Shown: piece by piece, positions 46,747 through 55,657 of the stretch
Position numbering within the stretch: the first letter of the stretch is position 1
Layout of the letters: every line of letters starts with the position of its first letter
NCBI GenBank assembly: GCA_963921825.1
Contig: OY997593.1
Coordinates: forward strand, 48,034,039 to 48,098,038
Length of the DNA stretch: 64,000 bases
Origin: Erodium maritimum
Taxonomy: Eukaryota > Streptophyta > Magnoliopsida > Geraniales > Geraniaceae
Direction: 5' to 3'
The notes under the pieces: model-generated
What the model was told of the DNA's origin: nothing
The model's input: only the letters and a program-made list of their open reading frames with translations
Database searches by the model: none
Translations under genes and position numbers: made by a program

Positions 46747-48313
46747 TACTAACTATATCTTGTTGCACTCTGTCAATAGTATTTGGGCTAAACATAATAG
46801 ATGATTTTTCAAAATTAACCTGCTGGCCTGAAGCCTGCTCATATCTTAACATGATGTTTTTCCACACCAGAGCCTCCTGTACAGTTGCTCTAGAGAAAAG
46901 AAAACTATCGTCAGCAAAGAATAAGTGTGTCACCTGAGGGGCCTGTCGAGCCACTCTTATTCCTTGTATCCTGTGAGCCGATTCCTCTTGTGCAATTAGT
47001 CTAGACAGACCTTCAGCACAAATAATAAAAAGATACGGGGATAGTGGGTCCCCCTGTCTGATGCCCCTCTCAGGTACTATGGGCCCGATCCTGCGCCCTT
47101 CCGCTGTTACCCAGAGCTTCGTTGTCGTCACACAAACCATAATCAACTTCACCCACCTCTCCGAGAATCCCATTTTGGCCATGACCCTCTCCAAAAATCT
47201 CCATTCCACTCTGTCATATGCCTTACTCATGTCCACTTTCATAGCCATCTTGCCATTCTGCCCTTGCTTCTGATTCCGGATGTAATGTAGTACCTCACCC
47301 GACACAATTATGTTGTCAGTGATTAAGCGTCCTTCCACAAACGCACTCTGCGATTCAGAAATTATATTGTTCAAGGAACTCTTCATTCTATTGATAATCA
47401 ATTTCGTTACCACCTTGTAAATCACATTACACAATGCTATTGGCCGAAATTCTGCCATGCAGTCCGACTTCCTCTTCTTCGGAATCAACACTATATTTGT
47501 ATCGTTCAGGCTTCTTGGCAGAGAACCAGTCCGAAACACCTCTTGGACCATCTTGACTACCTCCTGCCCTACAATACTCCAGTAATGATGATAGAATCCC
47601 GGGTTGTACCCATCGGGCCCCGGTGCTTTCAAAGCTTCCATACTGAACGCCGCTTTTCTCACCTCAGCTGGTGTCACCGGTCTCATTAACTCCATATTCT
47701 GATCTTCAGTAACTGTCTTTGGGATGAGATCATATATATCATTTCCCTCCGACCCATTAGATTTAAAAAGATCCGTAAAGTATTGCATGATTACCTGCTC
47801 TAGACCGGCTCCCCACTCCTTATAGTCTCCGTTCTCGTCCCTCAACCTGGAGATCCTGTTGTGTTGTTTTCTAGTTCTTGTTTTGGCCTGAAAGTATCTT
47901 GTATTCCGATCTCCACTGTTGAGCCAAAACTGTTTGGCTCTCTGCTTCCACCTCATATTTTTGACCTGTAACATCTCATTCAGCTTACTACGTAACTGCT
48001 GAATTCTTCGACCTCTCCCCTGGTCCCACGGACCCACTAGCCTGTCCATCTCCTCCTGACATTCTTTAATCTTCTTGTCCAGTTTGTTGAAATGTTGTTT
48101 GGCCCACACCCTTAACTGAGTGGCCGCAATCCTTCCTTTCTCAATCAGACTTTTTTGGGAATTATTATCCCATACCGACCTCAGAATTTGTTCACAGCCA
48201 GCGTCTCTTGTCCAGCTCTGATCAAACTTAAAGCCTCTCGCCGCCCGTGACTGTCGCTCCTTTTCTCCAAAAAAATAATATCGGGGCATGATCCGACGTG
48301 GATAACCCCCCAT
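46747..48313 (-). pseudogene. LINE B: ORF2 reverse transcriptase, N-terminal two thirds
   Basis: One long minus-strand frame holds the linker after the endonuclease (RQSRAARGFKFDQSW, VKNMRWKQRAKQFWLNSGDRNT), then RT motifs in order: LNDTNIVLIPKK, FRPIALCNVIYKVVTKLIINR, SQSAFVEGRLITDNI, MKVDMSKAYDRVEW, GIRQGDPLSPYLFI and the catalytic FFADDSFLF. It ends at the copia insertion and its continuation is at 29820 downward. The catalytic aspartates are present. The frame was cut in mid-domain by the copia element, so this is the better-preserved half of a recently active LINE. Confidence 0.93.
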
Positions 48314-48951
48314 ATTCGAGTGTGGTGTTGGGGAACTTCAGCAGCCATTCCCTATTTATCACTGCCCTGTCATACTGGACTTCCATCCCATCTACTCTGT
48401 GTCTTCCCGTTTCCCATGTATACCTGTGTCCAGTGATCTCGACATCCTGTAGATGACTGTCCTCTAGTGCTTCTCGAAATCCTGTAAGTAATGCCCTAGG
48501 GTATGGATTACCTCCTCTAACATCCTCCTGACTCAGCACGTTATTGAAATCACCGAACATAAACCACGGATGCTCCTGATTTTGGGCAAGCATTCAGATC
48601 AATTCCCATGTTAGATGCCTCCTGTCTCTTCTGGGTTCCCCATAGATTCCTGTCACGGATCACGTCACCATCTCCCAGTTTGTACAACAAGTCTATGTAA
48701 TCGTGAGAATAATTTTTTAACACCCCCTCATCCTTGTCTCTCCAAAGCATAGCTATACCTCCACTTGCACCTCTTGCCTCAACTATAAACGCCCCCTCCA
48801 TTCCTGTACTTCTCCGTATACCCTGTATGATCTCCGCCTGACATTTCGTTTCGCTCAAGAAAACAATGTTGGGTTTCTTCCGGGTTATCAACCCAATAAG
48901 GAACTGTCTCGCCCCGAGGTTCCCAAGCCCCTGGCAGTTCCAAGCCAACAC
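48228..48951 (-). pseudogene. LINE B: ORF2 endonuclease domain
   Basis: The minus-strand frame from 48951 begins MLAWNCQGLGN, then IVFLSETKCQ and GGIAMLWRD. A frameshift near 48590 moves the reading into a second frame with WFMFGDFNN and ending SDHAPILFFW. These are the L1-type APE endonuclease boxes (N, E, D-N and SDH). Another frame change near 48300 leads into the RT frame. Confidence 0.9.
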
Positions 48952-50394
48952 TATCCATTCGACTGGCGGGGTTGCTTAGCAACCCTCGCCAATAACTGTA
49001 TTGATTCAGTATCTGTCGCAGAACTTTCTCCAAACTTCAGAACCTTCTCAACATTCTCCATCTCATCACCTGTTCTTTTCCCTAATATAACATTTTGCAG
49101 ATCCGACCTCGCCTTTTCTCCATTTCCACTCGTGCTCTTCACTTTGTGTCTCCATTTTTTCAGTTTCGGACTTGCACTTTCCCCCACACCACCCAGCTGC
49201 TTTGCCACGATCAGTTGAGTTGCATTAATTTGTTTCTGCACTATCCCATCTTCAACACCCATCAACCCCACCTTCTCCACATGTACTGGTTGCTTCTGCA
49301 TCAACCCATCATTACCACCCCCCTGACTCGAATGCTCCACACCCCCATCTCCATCTATGATCATTAACTCATTTGTCATGACATGTTCCATTCCAGCCTC
49401 ACCTGCCTCCTTTTCCTTTCTTTTTTTTACTCTGAACCTCTTCTAGCCTTCCTACCCCAAGTCTGATCCACGAGCTCATTTCCGACCCCGAGACCCCGGC
49501 TCCAACCATTCTCGACTTCCCATTCCCAGTGCCAAATCCTTGGCTCTTTTTTCACTGAGTATCCCACGACTCAACCGGACGTTGATATGATTCTTGTCCT
49601 CTCTCCCGGGGTGTTTCGGCTCTCATATGTGTCCCATACCTTTTCCTCAGTTTGTTCTGCTCCCTCTCCTCGTCTTCACAGTCTTTTTCAACATGACCCA
49701 ATCTCCCACAACCGAAACAAAAATCTGGGAGTCGTTCGTATTGTATTCTGGCATAGGTTGGTGTCTCTTTGTCTCCTAACCACAATTTGATTGTATTCCG
49801 CTGCGGGTTAACAATTGGTCAGCGTACTCTGATATGAAGAAAATATTCCCTCGCTCGACCTTCTTCGTTACAATCGTCCCCCAACACACCACCCAACCGA
49901 TCTCCGATTATCTCCCCCACTGATTTGTTTAACGCCCCAAACGGTAAATTCGACGCTTGGACCCACAACGCCGTTTCTTCAAAAACCAGATCCTTGGCTT
50001 CTTCATCACCAGAGTACTTTGTTAGGGAAACAAGAGCCTTGTTAAACGTCCACGGTTCCCTATCCAACACCCGTCTCTGATCCTTGTCACTGGCAAAGAA
50101 GAAACCGGTGACTCCTAGCGCCAACGTTTGTGTAGGTATCCCTTTCGCGTTCCAAATGTTCCGCATCACGTCCCGAAAGATTTCCACTTTCAGTGGTTTA
50201 TCAGTCAATACTTTTGCTGCCAATCCAAACCTAAACTTCTCTCCTTCCCGGGCCAACACCTCCTCCGGCACACTTGCTCCTTCGTCGTCGTCATCTATGA
50301 CGATCCCCTTCATTTGGAGTTGCAAATCATCCATAACTGATACCATCACAGCAACACCCCCACAACTGAACCCAAGGTCGGCACAAATCCGCAC
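48952..50394 (-). pseudogene. LINE B: ORF1 (DUF4283 plus CCHC zinc knuckle)
   Basis: The minus-strand frame from 50394 encodes an N-terminal DUF4283-like domain (EKFRFGLAAKVLTDKP, ALGVTGFFFASDKDQRRVL, EPWTFNKALVSLTKY, ALWVQASNLPFGALN). After a stop or frameshift near 49815 a frame with DFCFGCGRLGHVEKDC (CCHC) follows at 49785-49552. A further frame, 49391-48951, carries the Lys/Glu-rich ORF1 C-terminus. This is the usual gag-like ORF1 of plant L1 elements with an RNase H. Broken by at least two frame changes. Confidence 0.88.
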
Positions 50395-50465
50395 GAGAAA
50401 CTCGGCGAAACCCTAATCTCTACGAGCGAAAAAATCGGACGAGAGAACCAGAACTTACACTCATT
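50395..50465 (-). other. LINE B 5' UTR (approximate)
   Basis: Short leader upstream of ORF1 containing TTAGGGTTT. The exact 5' end is uncertain by tens of bases because a SINE-like segment abuts it. Confidence 0.5.
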
Positions 50466-50656
50466 TGTAACATCCTGCCGTGCCTCACACAGAGCCCCAC
50501 GTGCGACGATGTTAGGTCTGCAGCCCAATACACCCCAACCCCTCTGGTGTACTGTCCACAGACAAATACCAACCTAGGTTGTTGGTGAGATTTGAACCCA
50601 AGACCTCACCTTTTATAGCATTTCCTTGAGTGATGCTATCACCAATTGAGCTGCAG
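50466..50656 (-). mobile_element. tRNA-related SINE-like segment
   Basis: Read on the minus strand from 50656, it has an A-box-like AGCTCAATTGGTGATAGC and, about 45 bases on, a B-box-like GGGTTCAAATCTCACC (50584-50599). A ~100-base unrelated body follows. This is the layout of a plant tRNA-derived SINE promoter head. It is not a tRNA gene, because no cloverleaf closes. It lies exactly between LINE B and the right copy of the LINE A duplication, with no poly-A of its own that I can see. Confidence 0.6.
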
Positions 50657-51715
50657 CTTTGTGGAAGCGTGTTTTATGTGCAAAATATGGTTGGCGCCTT
50701 TCTGAATGGGACCTCACAGCACTTGATAGACTTGGATCCCCTTTTTTCTTTAGACATGTTTTGTCTTTGGCTGATGATCCGAGTTTTAGAGTCATCTTTG
50801 GAGATCAGAGTATTCATTGGTGTCATGGAGAGGGGGATCAGATTCGCTTCTGGCAGGATATTTGGATTGATAATTCAGCTCTTTGTTATCGTTTTCCTCG
50901 GCTTTATACTATGTGTGAAACCAAATGGGCTCTAGTTTCAGAGGTTTGGTTTGATGGCTTGTGGAATATTGAGTATCGCCGTCCTTTCTTGTTTGTACAA
51001 GAGAGTGAGGAATCAGAGGCTCTTATGGCTCTTCTAGCCATGTGCTTGTTAGGCCTGGATCACCTGACAGATTATGGTCTGGAAGAGAACGGGGTTTCTC
51101 CTCATCTTCAGTTTATCTCCTTTTGCAGGATTCCACTACTTCTTCTGAGCCTTGGGCTGGTTTCCTATGGGTCAAGAATCTTCCTCCAAAATATAGTTCT
51201 CTTATTTGGTTAATGGTTCACAATGGCATTCCAACTAAATATTTTTTGGAGGAAGGAGGATTACATATCTCCCTACAGGACATGTTATGTTGTTTTTGTT
51301 TCCAGGGTCTTTAAAGATTCTTCTCATTTGTTTATTCACTGTAATTTTGCTTGGTCGTTGTAGGCTAGATCTGGTCGTTGTAGCTATGCTTCATGCTTGG
51401 AAAGGGCTTGGACAGCCCCTTTGGTGGACCGTTTGGGTGAAGGTTGGGTATCTCTGTTTCTGGCACATTTGGATTCATCGTAATGCAGTGGTTTTTCCAG
51501 AAATCAGTGGCTTGTATGGACTTTGTTTTCTCCAAATTGCAGCTTCATTCTTTCAGTATCTGCAAGATGGTAGGAGATCTTCAAGAAGATGTTAACCTCT
51601 CTATTTGGTTGACTTCTCCTTCTCGTTTATTTTACCTTCTCGTAGGAATTAATTTTCCTTTTGCTTTCTGTTTGTTTGAAGGTTATTGGGTTTTTACCCC
51701 AGACTTTGTAATTCT
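50657..51715 (+). repeat. 1.08-kb direct duplication, right copy
   Basis: Partner of 26867-27951. Same orientation, on the opposite side of LINE B. Confidence 0.88.
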
Positions 51716-51762
51716 CTTTATTTCAAAGTTTATCAATAAATCATCATTTATCAAAAAAAAAT
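50657..51762 (+). pseudogene. LINE A resumed: zf-RVT region, 3' UTR and poly-A tail
   Basis: Begins CTTTGTGGAAGCG, repeats LINE A sequence from 26867 onward, and continues past the point where LINE B cut it (CCCCAGACTTTGTAATTCTC) to the natural LINE 3' end: AATAAATCATCATTTATC plus A9. Compared with the left copy it has a ~45-base deletion near 51370 and scattered substitutions. The next base returns to the solo LTR (TATCCTTTTATC). Confidence 0.9.
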
Positions 51763-52048
51763 ATCCTTTTATCTCCGATATCCGTATTGAGACAAAGCAT
51801 AGAGCCGTCATCCTTATTATTCTCAATCACTGTTCTTTGATATGTGAGATGACTGAATATGTGATACCCAGTATCATGTGCATGGACATGCTATTCTTTC
51901 AGTCACTCTCGATCAAGCGGCCGAGAACCGATATCTTTCCTATATCGCAGTTTGAGGGATAAATCCCTTAGCCGTCTTTCGTTTCATTCATGCAATCCGT
52001 CCCCAAGCCAATCCTAGCCGTTATGGAAGCCCTGTTACGGACAACGTT
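51763..52048 (-). mobile_element. Ty1/copia solo LTR, segment 2
   Basis: Reverse-orientation LTR sequence from TATCCTTTTATC to GTTACGGACAACG, matching LTR bases near 30705 down to 30420. It resumes exactly where segment 1 stopped. Confidence 0.9.
52033..52048. repeat. 16-bp target duplication (left) of the RRM half-LINE
   Basis: TGTTACGGACAACGTT. The partner at 54061-54076 is TGTTATGGACAATGTT. The two differences are both C-to-T at CpG sites. Confidence 0.88.
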
Positions 52049-52307
52049 TTTTTTGTTTATAAATGATGGTTTTATTGAAGAACTTGAATTTATAGTAAAA
52101 ATCTAAGCTGGAAGAAGATACTACCCTCAAGATGAGGGGATCAACTTGATAAACCTCAAGGAAAACAGAAAAAAAAACATAAACTTAAGAAATAAGCTCA
52201 GACTAAAACCAGAAAGACGTGAAGCTTGAACTGTAGAGAAAAACGTCTCATAGGCATGAAGCTTTGTCTAAACACCCACACAAGGCCGAAGAAACCCAAG
52301 CACCAGG

Positions 52308-52917
52308 TTAAATAGACGGAAAACCAGAAAAAGAAGGGAGTTTTCGAAACAGAGATGCAGCGCTACCCTCGAAAGGAGATGGGGAAGGAGACTGGGAATC
52401 AGGAATTATCTCCCCAATCCCTTCATCAAAACCATCTTCCTCATCTTCTGAACTGAAATCGATACACTCCCTATCATCTGTAGCTTTAACCTGCAAGCCT
52501 TGGAGGATACTCATTTTCGCGGCTAGTTTCAATTTGGACCATTCCGTGCGTCTGATCGCCCTATCCCTGCTCCGAGAACGATCCTTGGACTTTGTTTGCT
52601 GGAATACAACTGCTGGGGACTTCTTAGTTCCCTTTAGCCATCTGCCTCTCTTTCCGGAAGAGTTTTTTTTTTACTATCCACTAGATTCTCAACCGGTTCA
52701 AAGCCCATACATGAGAGATCCATAAAAGGGGTAACTGGTATGGAAGACTCTTCATGAGAGAAAAATCCTCCTCAAAGCTCTCGTATCGTTGATTGGGCCG
52801 ACTTTTATACGATACTGCTTTTTCTACAACAACCCCAATTGCTGTCTTTGCTGACAACAGTATTGTACTGGACGTAGACCCAGACAGGGAAGAATCCATT
52901 TCCTTACTTGCCAATTG
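52308..52917 (-). pseudogene. Region downstream of the half-LINE ORF1 (degraded ORF1 end or 3' UTR)
   Basis: Two further minus-strand frames (52914-52681 and 52532-52308) have no clear domain. The last is acidic and Ser-rich (DFSSEDEEDGFDEGIGEI). They may be the frameshifted C-terminus of ORF1. 52049-52307 is 3' UTR. Confidence 0.5.
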
Positions 52918-54030
52918 CTAGACTGATTGATTGGGCCGGAGAAAATAAGGTTTCGTGGGACCCAACTTGAGCAGCCAAAGGCCCAAGTTCGATACACCTT
53001 CTCCGTGAGGGACGGAGCTTGCGACTTCAGCGCCTGCAATCTCCGAATCATCGCGAATCAAACTTAAAACGCCCAAATCCGTTAAATTTGGAAACTTGTT
53101 CTCCGTGATCTGCGGCTCCAAAACAGGGATAGAAATCTCTAGATGATTCTCAATCTCCAACGAAGATCTCGTCGCTCCTCTGGTCAAGATCGCCGGTGAA
53201 TCCGAGCTTCGCACATGCTGAATTTTCCCTGATGGAACAGACCTCTTCTCTAGCGTGGAGTTCGCCTGAAATTCGGCCGAACTTCCCCCATCGGTCAACG
53301 GATTCTCAGCAACTAACGGGGTGCTCTGTTTTTGTGAGTCAAAAACAGAGCAAGCCAACCCTTTAGACACTAGTACAAAATTCAATCGACAGCGAGCTAA
53401 AACCACAAATAGAGTGAATCCATTAACTTTGAATCCATTTAGTCCCTCTACAGCTTGTGTTGCTTTAACTTTGGATTCAAAGCGATCGAAACCGAAAACG
53501 CGTCCTTTGCGATTTTTTCTCTTTGAGATTGAAGCAGAGGAGATCGTACCATATGTGCTAAAGACGTTCCGGACCCAAGACTCCGTTGATTCGAGAGGTA
53601 AATTGCAAACAAATACTTCTTCCTCTTGAACCTTGAAATTAACCAAACCTGAACGTGACCGGTGATCAACTCCTAAATCCACAATGTTTTGTGGTTCCTT
53701 CTCTTTGTGCACAATATTAACTGCTCCTACTCCTTCCTTGCTCTCTAACATTCTTGTAGCAGGACTTGTGGCTACATACGGCGCCTTGGTTGTTCTGCTC
53801 TCCTTGGCCTTGGTAACATGGCCTTCAGGATCGGACTTGGCCTTTCCAACCACCTGAACTGAATCCTTGGCCTCCTGACCTAAATCCTTGGTCTTAGAAC
53901 GTCGAACAGAGCCTGTTTTTACCGAGGCCCCTGAACCTTTCCCAGTTGCCTGGACGTGTGTTGAGACAATACGACAGTATTCTCCATAACAGGCGATCAA
54001 GTCGGAGCAAAAGGAGGAGAATGACAGCAT
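52918..54030 (-). CDS. RRM-domain ORF1 protein of a half-LINE, 370 aa
   Basis: Single uninterrupted minus-strand frame starting MLSFSSFCSDLIACYG. Residues ~30-100 are basic and Lys/Ser-rich. Residues ~138-215 form an RNA-recognition motif with RNP2 VFVCNLP and RNP1 GRVFGFDRF, followed by VEGLNGFKVNGFTLFVVLAR. This matches the RRM ORF1 type known in one plant LINE lineage (BNR-like), where it replaces the DUF4283/zinc-knuckle ORF1. The C-terminal third is unstructured. It would bind RNA as a ribonucleoprotein component. Host splicing-factor origin is the alternative, but the poly-A and target duplication argue for an element. Whether it is expressed is unknown. Confidence 0.75.
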   Translation of the reverse strand: MLSFSSFCSDLIACYGEYCRIVSTHVQATGKGSGASVKTGSVRRSKTKDLGQEAKDSVQVVGKAKSDPEGHVTKAKESRTTKAPYVATSPATRMLESKEGVGAVNIVHKEKEPQNIVDLGVDHRSRSGLVNFKVQEEEVFVCNLPLESTESWVRNVFSTYGTISSASISKRKNRKGRVFGFDRFESKVKATQAVEGLNGFKVNGFTLFVVLARCRLNFVLVSKGLACSVFDSQKQSTPLVAENPLTDGGSSAEFQANSTLEKRSVPSGKIQHVRSSDSPAILTRGATRSSLEIENHLEISIPVLEPQITENKFPNLTDLGVLSLIRDDSEIAGAEVASSVPHGEGVSNLGLWLLKLGPTKPYFLRPNQSV

Positions 54031-54060
54031 ATTTTTTTTTTATCACTTACAAGTGTTAAT

Positions 54061-54076
54061 TGTTATGGACAATGTT
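54061..54076. repeat. 16-bp target duplication (right) of the RRM half-LINE
   Basis: TGTTATGGACAATGTT, partner of 52033-52048. Confidence 0.88.
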
Positions 54077-54454
54077 AGGTTCAGGTCAAACTCAGTTGTT
54101 TACCACATAACAATCACAAAGACTCCTTGGTCTAAGGATACATGACAAGATACGACAATGAATATGTTCATGACTTGATCTATGGAATATGTTCATGTCG
54201 GGTCGTCCAATATCATGTTCCACATGATATCTATGATCAGACTCCGGAATCTCATTCCAATGACTAACAGAACGTAAGCCATAAAGAGTCATCTTTCATA
54301 CTAGTCGCTTCTAGTGAAGCTTTGTTGACTAGGGACCCATCGAGTGTGATCTATCTCGATCTATGGTTCTGTTCGCATGGTGGGCATAAATCATAGCACA
54401 CATCGATATATTACTCCAACACATAAGCAATATAAAGCCGCTTTAATTTTATTT
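54077..54454 (-). mobile_element. Ty1/copia solo LTR, segment 3
   Basis: Reverse LTR sequence running from AGGTTCAGGTCAAACTC to GCTTTAATTTTATTT, where the MITE interrupts it. Confidence 0.9.
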
Positions 54455-54852
54455 GGGATAACGCCGGATCCCAACTGTGTTGGAAAGGTGTTTTTCACGT
54501 CCTAACTGAGCGTCACCTTTTGTTACATGTCTTATACCAAAGGTCACCTTTTGTCACATGTCCTATACAAAAGGTGGTTTTTTTTTGACAAAACATGAAA
54601 AATGACACAAAAAAGTGTTTTTTTTGGTAAATTTATACCACCTACCTCTTGCAGTGCACTGATAAACGCAAATTATACAAAAATTAAGAGGAAAAACCAT
54701 CGAATGCGAACGTTATACCACTGTTTTTGGTGTCATTTTTCATGTTTTGTAAAAAAAGAACCACCTTTGGTATATGACATGTAACAAAAGGTGACGCTCA
54801 GTTAGGACGTGAAAAACACCTTTCCAACACAGTTAGGATTCGGGGTTTTCCC
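54455..54852. mobile_element. Mutator-type MITE (398 bp, long inverted repeats)
   Basis: Terminal inverted repeats of roughly 150 bp each start GGGATAACGCCGGATCCC on the left and GGGAAAACCCCGAATCCT on the right, and share CACGTCCTAACTGAGCGTCA. They nearly fill the element. It is flanked by a perfect 9-bp direct repeat ATTTTATTT (54446-54454, 54853-54861), diagnostic of Mutator-like elements. The left arm holds a ~32-bp internal tandem duplication. No coding capacity. Confidence 0.88.
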
Positions 54853-54861
54853 ATTTTATTT

Positions 54862-54920
54862 CTAACGATGGTATATACATTTGGACATTTAGGAGTGAAC
54901 TACGGGAACTAAGACTAACA
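54862..54920 (-). mobile_element. Ty1/copia solo LTR, segment 4 (5' tip)
   Basis: Ends GGAACTAAGACTAACA, the reverse of the LTR start TGTTAGTC, followed by the target duplication GACTG at 54921-54925. Confidence 0.9.
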
Positions 54921-54925
54921 GACTG

Positions 54926-55091
54926 GTCCATCGATATGAGCTAGTAGTGGAGGAGGAAGTCGTCGTTAGAAGAGAGGAGCAGAACAGTAGGGAGGCACCG
55001 CGGGCGCAAACAATGTTATTCCGAGTCCGCATCATTGTGGTTGTACGCCCGCAACATGCTCCACTAGTCGGATTCTGGAGCCAGAGAGAGG
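54926..55091. other. Unassigned pre-insertion sequence between two LTR elements
   Basis: About 166 bases that join 24430-25047 once the nest is removed. A minus-strand frame across it has no domain and extends into the neighbouring LTR. AGAGG at 55087-55091 is the left flank of the next copia LTR. Confidence 0.5.
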
Positions 55092-55642
55092 TGTTGGGTT
55101 TTAACATGCATAACGCAGCGGAAATTAAAACTTTAATTAAACTAAAACTCAAAAGCTGGGTCCATGTAATTCGATTAATTGATAAGAAAATGAATATGAT
55201 CGATTACCTCTTGTAGCTTCGATGCCTGGTTCGAGACAAGGACCTTTGATTAGAATCGCTTCCGTACCTTTTTGCGATCGAGACGTCTCCAACGGGATCC
55301 GCTCTCTGTACGTATCCACACGAACAAGCCCGATGTGTGCTAGCATTTGTAATTCTCAAAACAATTTTGAGAGCTATAAGGAATTGTCTAGTTTTGGTAA
55401 ATTATTATATCTCACACAGAAACCAAAATTGGCTCTGTTCCAGTCACCCAGCCAAAAAAATTAGCAGCATCCTATATGCTCTATTTCCGTGTGTTTTGTT
55501 TTTCAAAATTTAAAAGAAAAAAAATAAATTAAAAACAAAACACCAACTATTTGTACGTGGGATTGTGTTTTCTAAATTTAGAATATTTCAGAACATGGTT
55601 TTGACCAAGTGTTAAAACTAAGGATAATGAACTTATCCCATT

Positions 55643-55657
55643 ATAACTACCTGACAT
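55643..55657. repeat. 15-bp target duplication (left)
   Basis: ATAACTACCTGACAT, repeated exactly at 57051-57065. Confidence 0.93.

Larger units (their letters stand above)
52049..54060 (-). mobile_element. Non-autonomous LINE derivative carrying only an RRM-type ORF1 (half-LINE)
   Basis: Flanked by a 16-bp target duplication, with a poly-A tail on the minus strand (T-run 52047-52054) and a 5' end at 54060. It is 2012 bp long. It encodes an RRM-containing ORF1 product (54030-52918) and a further Ser/Glu-rich stretch, but no endonuclease or reverse transcriptase. Hallmarks of target-primed reverse transcription are complete, so this is a whole insertion of a short element, not a 5' truncation. 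It landed in the solo LTR. Confidence 0.85.

Noticed and set aside
50584-50656. A tRNA gene
   Set aside because: A- and B-box-like motifs are present, but no acceptor stem or anticodon arm can be paired; better read as a SINE head.
26161-51762. Two independent LINE insertions (26161-27951 and 50657-51762)
   Set aside because: The solo LTR is interrupted once and resumes in register, and the second piece alone carries the poly-A tail, so one LINE A split by LINE B explains both.
54889-55152. 87-aa minus-strand frame between two LTR elements
   Set aside because: It crosses from unassigned DNA into the neighbouring LTR and shows no recognisable domain.
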